Assembly (NCBI GenBank): GCA_003315655.1
Contig: NIZT01000003.1
Span: forward strand, 1 to 64,000
Reading direction: 5' to 3'
Length of the DNA: 64,000 nt
Origin: Candidatus Methanobinarius endosymbioticus
Lineage (GTDB): Archaea; Methanobacteriota; Methanobacteria; Methanobacteriales; Methanobacteriaceae
The notes below the pieces were generated by a model, which made no database searches, had not been told where the DNA came from, and was given only the letters and a program-made list of their open reading frames with translations. Positions 40,644 through 49,989 of the stretch are shown one piece after another (position 1 is the stretch's first letter; every line of letters begins with the position of its first letter). Both the position numbers and the translations under genes were made by a program.

Positions 40644-42964
40644 TTGAAAAAAGAGCAAATAAATATATTAACAATATTTTTCTGCTTTTCTTTATTTTTA
40701 GTTTTTTGGCTGTTAGTGCAGATGATTATGTTATTGATAATTCAACTGGGATAAGTACTAGAATAACCAATACTGAAGATGGGGCACATTAACACTACAA
40801 GAATGAATCTATAGCAAATCAACCGATCGTGGAATTATAATCAACAAAAACATAACAATACAAGGAAACAATTCCACAAACAAAGTAATCATTGATGCAC
40901 AAAGACTCAATAGAACATTTTCAATAAATAATAACTCGAATGTAATTTTCATAAACATAACGTTTACCAATGCATATACAACAGGTAATGGGGGAGCAAT
41001 TGTTAGTATCTATACAAATAATAGTATAACTCTGATAAATTGTACATTTATTAACAATATAGTAAGCTAAGGATCCACGGTATATCATACTGGTGGTATT
41101 CTTACTGTGATTAACAGTAGTTTTAATGATAATAATGCATCTGATTTGGTTTTTGGTGAAGCTATTTATAATACTGGTAGTAATTTTACTATAACTAATA
41201 ATAATTTTTCAGATAATAATGCAGGTTCCTGTGGTGGAGTTATTTATAATCTGAGTAGTTATTTTTCTGTGGTTAATTCTACTTTTACAGATAATTTAAT
41301 TAATCTTAGTGATACTTGAGTCAGGGTGTTACTATATTTAATCGTGGTTATTATTTTTCTGTGGTTAATTCTACTTTTATTGGTAGTAATGCAAGTATTG
41401 GTGGTGCTATCTATAGTACTGGATCATCAATTAACCTTATTGCGATTAATTCTACTTTTATTGGTAGTAGTGCAAGTATTGGTGGTGCTATCTATAGTAC
41501 TGCTTATTCTAATGTGAATACTTCTACTTTCAATAATAATAATGCAAGAAATTATGGTGATGCTATTTATAATTCAGGTCGAATGTCTTTAGTTGGTAAT
41601 AAAATGTTAGGTAATAGTGCAGGAACTAATGGCCCGATGATTTATAATGATGGTGCCATGGGTATTTTGAATTTGTCTTATCTTGATAATGTGACTGTTT
41701 ATGTTGGTTCTATTAGTAGTATTATTTTGTATGCTACTTTAACTGATGATATGGATAATACTGTATCAGGACAAAATATATCATTTTATATTAATGGGAC
41801 TTTAATTGGTTCTTTAGTTTCTGATAGAAACAGGAAAGCTAATATAACTTTCCATAATACCTAGTTATTTAAGACCTTATATTGTTCCTGTAACTGGAGA
41901 TTATAGTGGTCATACTGGATATGCAATTAATATTTTCAATGGTTAGTTGGCTCTTACTGTTAGTACAAATTCTACTATTAATGTTTTTAATGGTATTGTG
42001 GGTAAAGATATGAATATTACTGGTGTAGCTACTGATGAAAAAGGTAACTTATTAACCAATATCATTCTTAATGTGACTGTTAATGGTGTTTCATACACTG
42101 TTACAACTAATAGTATTGGTGGCTGGTTTTTAACTTATACTCCAACTAAGATTGGTATTTTTGAAGTTGAAGTGTCTTATATTGGTAATGGTACTTATTA
42201 TGGTTTGTTAATTTAACTAACTTTAATTTAGTTCCACCTGAACAATATGTTGTTACAACTGATACTAATTCTACAATTTTTACTAATGATACTTTTGTTG
42301 GTAAGTTAAGTACTATTCGTGGTGTTGCTCGAGATGTTATGGGTAATATTTTAGCTAATGTTAAACTTAGCATTGTTGTTGGTAAGACTTATAGTGTTAT
42401 TACTGATGGGAGAGGTGAATGGAGTTTACTTTATACTCCAACATGCACTGGTAAAATTCAAATATCATTACAGGTAATATTGTCTATAATGGTTTCACTA
42501 ACACTATTAGCTTTAATGTAGCTAAAAGAAACATTATTGTGGTTATAACTGTTAATGAAAATGATAATGGTTCTATTACTATAATTGCTAATGCTACTTA
42601 TGAAGATGATGGTAGTCCAGTAGTTAATTATCCAGTTGAATTCATACTTGATGATAAAATTATTGGTACTGGTGTTACTAATAGAGGTATTGCAACACTG
42701 ATTGTTCCAGCTAATAAAATTATTCCTGGACCACACAAAATAACAGTTAAAGTCATTGGTAATGAAAATACTAACAATGGAACTGCATCTACTATCTTTA
42801 CAAAGACCAATAAAATTAATGAGACTAATAAAACTAGTAAAAATCCAGCTACTGCTAATGTTGTAGCTATGAAAGAAATTGGAATGTCTATAATCGTAAT
42901 AATAATAGTATTAATTGGTTTAATAGTATTAATTGGTAGAAAGAAAAAACGTAAAAAACAATAA
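40644..42964 (+). pseudogene. Adhesin-like protein with GGAI repeats and Ig-like modules, frameshifted
   Basis: GGAGGTG lies 8 nt before TTG 40644. The frame breaks in the A-run directly after the start. The signal peptide then reads NNIFLLFFIFSFLAVSA. Beta-helix turns of the GGAIYS type run to about 41650, including a 57-bp direct repeat. At least three Ig-like modules follow (GQNISFYINGTLIG; ITGVATDEKGNLL; VNYPVEFILDDKIIG). The tail is MKEIGMSIIVIIIVLIGLIV plus RKKKRKKQ. Stops or shifts occur near 40795, 41070, 41318, 41865, 41945, 42216 and 42480. A terminator follows at 42985. Confidence 0.85.
41365..41502 (+). repeat. 57-bp direct repeat inside the adhesin relic
   Basis: Copies at 41365-41421 and 41446-41502 differ at one base and encode NSTFIGSNASIGGAIYST-type turns. 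The period is 81 bp (27 codons, one beta-helix turn). A third, more diverged copy begins near 41273. The near-identity indicates recent duplication or gene conversion. Confidence 0.85.
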
Positions 42965-42984
42965 AAAAAATGTTTATAGATTTC

Positions 42985-43023
42985 GAGGAATAATTAACTT
43001 TTCTATTCCTCTATTAATTTTTT
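42985..43023 (+). terminator. Terminator of the adhesin relic
   Basis: GAGGAATA and TATTCCTC form a perfect 8-bp stem (42985-43011) followed by TATTAATTTTTT. Confidence 0.7.
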
Positions 43024-43127
43024 ATAAAAAATTATATTTGATGATAAAATTAATAAATTGATTTTTTTATTAATTAAAGAATTAATAATTATTAAATGAA
43101 CCAATATATGTAAATTTAAGAAGGATG

Positions 43128-44269
43128 ATGAAATCAATGTCTTTTTTTGGATTAATATTTAAAAATTCTTTTTGAAACAAGAGCAGGGCTCTTCTTGCGA
43201 TTGTCGGAATAGAAATCGGTATAGCTACAATCATTGAACTTGGAGCTATTACAGCTGGTTTAACTACAACTTTAGATGACACGCCTCACGAAGGGGGATC
43301 TAGTTTTTCTATATTAAGTAAAGAAGCTGATTCTACAGATACACCATATGGTACTGCTACCATGAATGAAGAGTGGACAGATAAAATTCAGAATATAAAT
43401 GGGGTTAAAAACGTTGAAAGAGTATACATTGGTATGATACCAACTGAAGATAATCCTTATTCAATGGTAATAGGAATAGAACCTACTAATGATTTTGATA
43501 TGAATTCTATGAAGATGATGTTACCTGAAGGTCGGATGATTAAAGATAACGCGAAAGAATTAATAGTTGGTAAGTTAGCTTTAGAAGATCTTAATAAGAC
43601 AATTGGAGATACAATAACCATTAAAGATGATGGATTTATAATTGTAGGTACTTATGAATCTGGAGATCCAAATCAAGATAATGAAATGTTAACTTCTATT
43701 AAAGATATACAAGAAGTATTAGAAGGTCCTGGAAAAATTAATATCATTCTAGGCATATGTTGAAAGTGGAGCAAATGTAGATGATGTAACCAAACGAATT
43801 GATGATAAATATGGAGAAAATATAACCACCATTACTTCAATAATTGATGTTAAAATGGTTGCTGAATCTTTAGATATGGTAAATGCAGCTTCATGGGGAA
43901 TATCATTATTGGCTATTCTCATTGGCGGAATTGGAATTATTAATACAATGATAATGTCTGTTTATGAAAGAACCAGGGAAATTAGTGTTCTAAAAGCAGT
44001 GGGTTGGAAAGGTAGAAGAATATTAGGAATGATCCTTGGAGAATCACTAGTAATAACCATAACCTCAGGAATAATAGGTTTTATCATAGGGATAATAGGT
44101 ACACAACTTTTAGTTGCTTTTAATATAGTTGGAGGAATGACTCCTGTTTATACCATAGATTATGCATACAAGCATTTGCTGTAGGTATTATTGTTGGTTT
44201 GATGGAGGATTGTATCCGGCTTGGAGAGCTAGTAGACTTCCACCAACAGAAGCATTACGGTATGAATAA
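43128..44269 (+). pseudogene. MacB/FtsX-type ABC transporter permease, frameshifted
   Basis: ATG 43128 gives MKSMSFFGLIFKNSF and a stop. The next frame holds LLAIVGIEIGIATIIELGAI, the extracytoplasmic domain (GVKNVERVYIGMIP, IVGTYESGDP) to 43763. After a shift it continues VESGANVDDVTKRID and the membrane part GGIGIINTMIMSVYERTREI and LKAVGWKGRRI. A last shift near 44165 leads to YPAWRASRLPPTEALRYE and TAA 44269. This is the standard permease of MacB/LolE-like exporters, about 380 residues. Three frame changes. The ATPase gene follows directly. Confidence 0.85.
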
Positions 44270-44298
44270 ACATGAATAATTTAGTGGAGGTGATTTTA

Positions 44299-45001
44299 AT
44301 GACTGAAAATAATATAGATAATAATATTGAGAAAATGAATTCTGTGAGAAATATTGTTGAGATTAGAAATCTTGAAAAGAGCTATGAGAATGGACATATA
44401 AAAACATTGAATGGGATTGATCTTGAGGTTAAAGAAGGAGAATTCCCATCGATTATAGGTCCTTCAGGGTCTGGGGTAAGTCAACATTGTTGAATATGCT
44501 TGGTGCATTAGATATAGCTGAAAATTGAAGTATTCATGTAACAGGTTATGATTTAACTAAGAACAAAAAATTAGATGAATTTAGATCTGAAAAAATAGGC
44601 TTTATTTTCCAACTTCATAATTTAATACCTAACCTTTCTGTTGTAGAAAATGTAGAAATACCACTGTTTGAAACAAAAACACCTGGAAAAGAAAAAAGAT
44701 CTAAAGCATTAAATCTCTTAAATATTGTAGGATTAAAAAATAAAACAAAAAGCAAACCAACCAAACTATCTGGAGGGGAAAGATAAAGAGTAACTATTGC
44801 AAGAACATTAACTAACGACCCCTCAATAATACTAGCAGCCGAACCCACAGGATCACTAGACTCAAGAACAAGCAAAAAAATATTAGACCAACTAAACAAA
44901 CTACACAAAGAAAAAACGTCACACTAATCATGCTCACACACGACATGAATGTTTCAAAACTAGCTGATAGAGTGATTGAAGTTCTAGACGGAAAATATTA
45001 A
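44299..45001 (+). pseudogene. ABC transporter ATP-binding protein, frameshift and nonsense
   Basis: GGAGGTG lies 6 nt before ATG 44299. After VEIRNLEKSYENGHIKTLNG the Walker A reads GPSGSG and shifts, the following frame giving KSTLLNMLGALDIAEN. A TGA replaces the next Gly codon. KIGFIFQLHNLIPNLSVVEN follows. In the signature LSGGER the next codon is TAA where Gln (CAA) belongs. Walker B reads [19 protein letters not shown] (Asp replaced by Ala in the usual LADEPT). A last indel near 44914 precedes LIMLTHDM. Two nonsense codons by substitution plus a changed Walker B show true decay. It was the partner of the permease just upstream. Confidence 0.88.
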
Positions 45002-45613
45002 AATCAACAGACAATTCATTGTCAGATGAAAATATAGAAATAGAAATTTAAATATTTTTATTTCTTTATTTTTTATATTTTTTTCTATTTTTCTTTAATT
45101 TATTTTCTAAAAATTATTCTATAAGTTTATTTTAAATATTTATTATCAAGTTTTTATTTTATAAAATTTTTATTTTATTTTTCTTTAATTTATTTTTTAT
45201 TCTCATTATTTCAAATTTTAAATTCACTATAAAATTATTTAATATTAAATTAATTTTTAAAATAAAAATAAAATAAAATTAGTATTTATAGTAAAAAAAA
45301 TTAAAAATATATTAAAAATATATCTACTAGATATATGTGTAGCTATTAATATTATATAATTTTTACAAAATAATTATTATATTATATTTTCATATAACTT
45401 ATTTATTTTAATATTTCATTGTAAAATTGATTTATATTGGTTAAATTATTTTAATTTTATAAAATATATTTTATTTAGGATTATTTACTCTTTTAAAAGG
45501 ATAAAATTATATATTATTAAATATAATATAATAATATCTTATATATAGGGAAATTAGGAAGAAATTAATAAAACTATTAATTTTCTTTAACTTAATTAAA
45601 TGAGAGCGATAAA
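45002..45613. other. AT-rich gap
   Basis: About 610 bp dominated by T then A tracts, with no ORF of note. AAATGAGAGCG (45599-45609) before the BRO gene is its likely ribosome site. Confidence 0.5.
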
Positions 45614-46438
45614 ATGGTTGATAAAAATCAAATAAAGTTGTTTCAAAATTATAAGATTAGGAGTATTTGGAGAGAATATAAAGAAGAATGGTATTTTTAA
45701 GTGATTAATGTGGTTGGAGTATTTAGTGAGAGTAAAAATCCTCAATCCTATTGGAATACTTTAAAACAAAGACTTAAAAAGGAAGGAAATGAGTCTGTCA
45801 CAAATTGTGATAAACTGAAAATGCTTTCATCTGATGGGAAATTTTATAAAACTGATGTTGCTGATACAAAACAACTATTAAGAATTATTCAATCTATTCC
45901 TTCTCCAAATGCAGATCCATTCAAATTTTGGTTAGCTAAAGTAGGTAATGAACGACTTGATGAATAACTGATCCTCAATTAGCTATAGAAAGAGCAATTA
46001 GTACTTATAGGAAAAAAGGTCATGATAAAGAATGGATAAACAAACGACTTAAAACTATTGAATTTCGAAAAGATCTTACAGGAGAATGGAATCGAGCTGG
46101 TGTTGAAGAAGGATTAGATTATGCAATTTTCACTGATGAGTTAAGTAAAACATGGTCTGGAATGATTACTGGTGAATATAAAATTTATAAAGGTCTAAAG
46201 AAAGAAAATCTTAGGGATAATATGACTAATATAGAGTTAGTTCTTAATAGGTTAGCAGAAACCACCACTAATGAATTTTCTAAAAATAATAATCCTCAAT
46301 GTTTTGAAGAAAGTAAAGATATAGTTAAAAATGGAGGAACAATTGTAAGAAATACCAAAAAGAAATATTGAAAAAAGACTTGGTAAAAAAGTCATAGCTA
46401 AAAACAATAAAAATAATTCTGAATTATTAGATGAATAA
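45614..46438 (+). pseudogene. BRO-N family protein (phage antirepressor / DinD-like), nonsense and frameshift
   Basis: ATG 45614 gives MVDKNQIKLFQNYKIRSIWR, then EEWYF and an in-frame TAA at about 45698. The same frame resumes INVVGVFSESKNPQSYWNTL, TNCDKLKMLSSDGKFYKTDV and RIIQSIPSPNADPFKFWLAK, and a second TAA at 45965 interrupts before DPQLAIERAI. KKGHDKEWINKRLKTI, EWNRAGVEEGLDYAIFTDEL and EYKIYKGLKKENLRDNM follow, then one shift near 46365. The BRO-N domain plus C-terminal part equals the DinD / viral Bro layout of about 275 residues. Such genes travel with viruses and mobile elements. Two nonsense codons prove decay. Confidence 0.85.
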
Positions 46439-46717
46439 TAGGTAATTATTTTTATTTTTGAAATTTATTCTAATATTTTATTTATTCAAATTATTTTAAG
46501 TTAGTTATTCAATTATTTTAAATAATATTATATATTAATATATTACTATATTATAGAAATTAACTATATTAAATTGAATAAAAAGATATTATATTTTATT
46601 ATTAATATAATATTAAAAAATATAATATAATTTTATTAAAAATTTTATTATTTTCCTTATTATTTTCTAAATTAATTTAATTCAAATGAACTTAGGATGT
46701 ATATAGTAGTTGGTATT

Positions 46718-47944
46718 ATGGATAATTATCAAAAAATGATTCAAAAATAGATCATAGTCTAACAACTGGAAGTTTAGCTACAGCCACTTCTCTTGCAGCT
46801 CTTGAAAAGATAATTAATCCTAATAAAGATATATCTTTTGTTAAAATAGCTACTCCTTTTAATGAATTTGATGTTGATATAGAAAGTTCAAAGTTAATTA
46901 ATGAAAAAAAAAACAGAATTTTCAGCTATCAAATATCCTTATAATGATCCTGATGTTACTGTGGATGTGGAAATAATATCAACTCTTGAATTATTTGATA
47001 AGAGTAAATTTAAAGATTCTAATAATAAAATTAATAATAACAATAATTCTAATTATCAAGAAAATAATATTATAATTGAAGGTGGAATTGGTGTAGGAAC
47101 TGTTATTAAACCAGGTCTTCAGATTCTTCCAAATCATTCAGTTATCAATCCTGTTCCTTTAAAAATGATTAAAGAAAATCTTAAATCTTTAATTCCTGAT
47201 GGAAAAATAGCTAAAGTGATTATTTCTGTTCCAGATGGTGAAAAATTAGCTAAAAAAACTATGAATCCTAAATTAGGAATTGTTGGTGGAATTTCTATTT
47301 TAGGAACTACTGGTATAGCTAGAGCCATGTCTAACAAAGCTTATAAAAATTCTCTTTCATGTCAATTAGATGTAGCTCTTGCTATGATTTCTAAAGGTGA
47401 ATTTAATAAGGAAGATATAGTTTTTGTTCCAGGTAATATTGGAGAAAAATTAGCTTTAAAAAATCTAAAAACTAAAAATAATATGGGTATAAGTAATAAA
47501 AGGGATATTCATAATAATGGTTCTATTAAAAAAGATCAAATTGTTCAAATGGGAAATTTTGCTGGCTTTATGTTTGAAGAAGCTAAAAAAGAGGCATTGA
47601 TAGATTAACTTTATATGGTCATATTGGTAAACTTGTTAAATTAGCTGGTGGTATTTTTAATACTAAACATAGTATTGCTGATGGTAGACGTGAAATAATA
47701 GCTGCTCATGTTGGTTTATGTGGATTAAATAAAGATTCAATTAGATTAATTTTTAATTCAAAAACAACTGAAGAAATGATAGATATTCTTTTAAAAAAAT
47801 AAAAATTTAGATGTTTTAAATAGCTTTAGTCTAGCTATTAGAAAAAGGTGTTTAGAAAGATTTGATTTAAATCTTAATGTTATTATGGTAGATATGAAAG
47901 GTAATCAATTAAATTCAAATGTTTATAAATCAATAGAATTTTAA
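46718..47944 (+). pseudogene. cbiD: Cobalt-precorrin-5B C1-methyltransferase, frameshifted
   Basis: CbiD methylates C1 in the anaerobic route to cobalamin. ATG 46718 opens ten codons, then a shift leads to DHSLTTGSLATAATSLAALE and IATPFNEFDVDIESSKL. A ten-A run at about 46902-46911 shifts again to the main open piece (KYPYNDPDVTVDVEI, GGIGVGTVIKPGL, GIVGGISILGTTGIARAMS, VFVPGNIGEKLAL). A shift near 47596 continues TLYGHIGKLVKLAGGIFNTK and GRREIIAAHVGLCGL, and another near 47800 reaches the stop at 47944. Four frame changes over about 400 codons. An Asn-rich insert lies near 47020. Loss would stop de novo corrinoid synthesis. Confidence 0.85.
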
Positions 47945-48067
47945 TAGAATTATTTTCAAGTAGAATAATTTTTAAAGAATTACTTGTCACGAACTTGGAA
48001 AATCATTATTAATATAATAAAATATAAGAGATGAATTGATATTATCTCTTATAATGTAGGGATATAA

Positions 48068-49174
48068 ATGAAGATAGCTATGGTTGGTCAATTTTCTCCA
48101 CATATTGGAGGTGTTGGAGCACATATTCAAAATTTATCTAAGGAACTTCTTAAAAAAGGAGAAGAAGTTTATGTAATAACTTATCCTCATAAAGACATAA
48201 AAAATGAATCTAATAAAAATTACATGGAAAATGATGGGATTAAAGTAATTGGAACTAAAGGTATTAATATTCCAGGTCTTAGAAGTTTATTTTATCTTAT
48301 TTTTGGAACTATTCAGCTGATTAGAATTGTTAGAAAATATGATATTGATGTCATTCATGGTCATTATCTTTATCCAGCTGGCCTTATAGCTGTTTTAGGT
48401 GGATTATTTACTAAAAAGAAAGTTTATGTAACTTCTCATGGTTCAGACATGTTTTGTTTATATCCCCAACATAGATTTATGAGGCATGTTATTAGATTTG
48501 TTTTAAAACGAGCAGATGTGGTTTTAACTGTTAGTGAATCTTTAAAAGAAGAAATAGTAAAAACAGGTGTTCCTAATATTGAAGATAAGTTGAAATTAAA
48601 TTGGAATACTGTAGATATAGATGAATTTCAAATTCCTGATAAAACTTGTAGATATAAATTTAAAAATGAGATTAATATTCCTGAAGATAAACCCTTTATT
48701 TTATTTGTAGGAAATATCATTAAAAGAAAGAATGTAGCTACTATATTGGATGCAAAAAAACATGTGAAATCAGATTGTGTGTTTGTTGTAGTAGGCGATG
48801 GTCCTCTTTTAAATACTTTAAAAGAAAAAGTAGAAACTGAAAAAATTGAGGATGTGATTTTCACTGGTGCAAGAAATGATATATGCAATGTTGTTCAAAG
48901 CTGTGATCTTTTAATTCTTCCTTCATATTCAGAAAGTTTTGGTTTAGTTTTAATTGAAGCTTTAGCTTGTGGAAAACCAGTTATTGGAAGTAATGTTGGA
49001 GGAATAAAAGAAATAATCACCGAAGATGTTGGATTGTTAATTGAACCAACTGACCCTAAAAGTTTAGCTAAATCTATTGATTTGATTTTATCTAATAATG
49101 AAATAAGAGAAAAATTTGAATTAAATGCTAGAAAAAGAGCTGCAGATTTTTCAAATGTAGATATCCCCTATTAA
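48068..49174 (+). CDS. GT4-family glycosyltransferase
   Basis: Retaining GT-B glycosyltransferase of 368 residues, expected to transfer a sugar from a nucleotide donor in the cytoplasm for surface glycan or glycolipid. The acceptor-side loop is FSPHIGGVGAHIQNLSKELL at 9-28, VIHGHYLYPAGL around 97, SHGSDMF around 124, and the donor side ESFGLVLIEALACGKPVIGS around 297-316 with the E-x7-E motif. GTAGGG lies 8 nt before the ATG. The protein ends early at VDIPY. After the TAA the same frame reads TKKFLNII, a plausible original tail, so a late nonsense change may have removed a few residues. The acceptor is unknown. Confidence 0.88.
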   Translation: MKIAMVGQFSPHIGGVGAHIQNLSKELLKKGEEVYVITYPHKDIKNESNKNYMENDGIKVIGTKGINIPGLRSLFYLIFGTIQLIRIVRKYDIDVIHGHYLYPAGLIAVLGGLFTKKKVYVTSHGSDMFCLYPQHRFMRHVIRFVLKRADVVLTVSESLKEEIVKTGVPNIEDKLKLNWNTVDIDEFQIPDKTCRYKFKNEINIPEDKPFILFVGNIIKRKNVATILDAKKHVKSDCVFVVVGDGPLLNTLKEKVETEKIEDVIFTGARNDICNVVQSCDLLILPSYSESFGLVLIEALACGKPVIGSNVGGIKEIITEDVGLLIEPTDPKSLAKSIDLILSNNEIREKFELNARKRAADFSNVDIPY

Positions 49175-49508
49175 ACTAAAAAATTCTTAAATATTATAAC
49201 ATTTATAATAATATTTTTAAATTATTTATAATTATCATGTAAATCAATAATAAATCTTATTAGTAATAAATACTATATAATTAGTAATAATATTCTTATT
49301 TTATTAATTTATATTTAATTAATTATATAATTATTTGTTATTATTTAATAAATATAATATAAAATATTTTAATTATAAAATTCAATATATAAAATTATTA
49401 TGAAATAATTAGAATTCATTGTTTAATGATTATACAAAATCAAATTAATAAATAAAATAACTATAATATTAATAATATTATTAATAATAAATTAAATGGA
49501 TTGATTAG
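49175..49508. other. AT-rich gap before moaC
   Basis: About 330 bp, nearly pure A+T, with no coding sequence. It must contain the promoter of the moaC-hel308 pair. Confidence 0.5.
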
Positions 49509-49979
49509 ATGTCAAATGAAGCTTTTACACATTTAACAGAAAAAGGAGTACATATGGTTGAGGTTGGAGAAAAACCTCCTCAAAGAAGAAATGGCATAGC
49601 TACTGGAAAAATAGTACTTCAAAAAAAAACTATATCTATGATTGAAAATCAGGAAATTAAAAAGGGCAATGTTTTAAACACTGCTCAAATAGCTGCTATT
49701 CAAGGTGTTAAAAATACATCTTCTATGATTCCTCTTTGTCACCCTTTAAATATAACCGGAATTGAAGTAGATTTTAAGATAAGAAATAATGAAATTCACT
49801 GTACTGTAAGTGTAAAATCTCTTGGACAAACTGGTGTTGAAATGGAAGCTAGTACTGGTGTTAGTATTGGACTTTTAACTATATGGGATATGGTGAAAGC
49901 TGTTGAAAAAGATGAAGATGGACAATATCCTAATACAAACATTTCTAATATTTGTGTAATTAAAAAAGAAAAAATTTAG
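49509..49979 (+). CDS. moaC: Cyclic pyranopterin monophosphate synthase
   Basis: With MoaA it makes cyclic pyranopterin monophosphate, the first intermediate of molybdopterin, needed for the tungsten/molybdenum formylmethanofuran dehydrogenase. 156 residues, the usual size. SSMIPLCHPLNITG at about 71-84 and QTGVEMEASTGVSIGLLTIWDMVKA-type residues at 107-131 are present, with the catalytic Asp127 and Lys130. GGATTG lies before the ATG. The stop at 49979 is 10 bp from the hel308 ATG, so the two are cotranscribed. Confidence 0.93.
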   Translation: MSNEAFTHLTEKGVHMVEVGEKPPQRRNGIATGKIVLQKKTISMIENQEIKKGNVLNTAQIAAIQGVKNTSSMIPLCHPLNITGIEVDFKIRNNEIHCTVSVKSLGQTGVEMEASTGVSIGLLTIWDMVKAVEKDEDGQYPNTNISNICVIKKEKI

Positions 49980-49989
49980 ATTGATTATC

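Noticed and set aside
41326-41517. Hydrophobic 63-codon frame overlapping the adhesin repeats
   Set aside because: It is the +1 reading of the GGAI repeat, Leu/Val-rich only because of the repeat codons.
42458-42810. Minus-strand Asn/Ser-rich frames in the adhesin Ig-like region
   Set aside because: Antisense of the + strand repeats; composition artefact.
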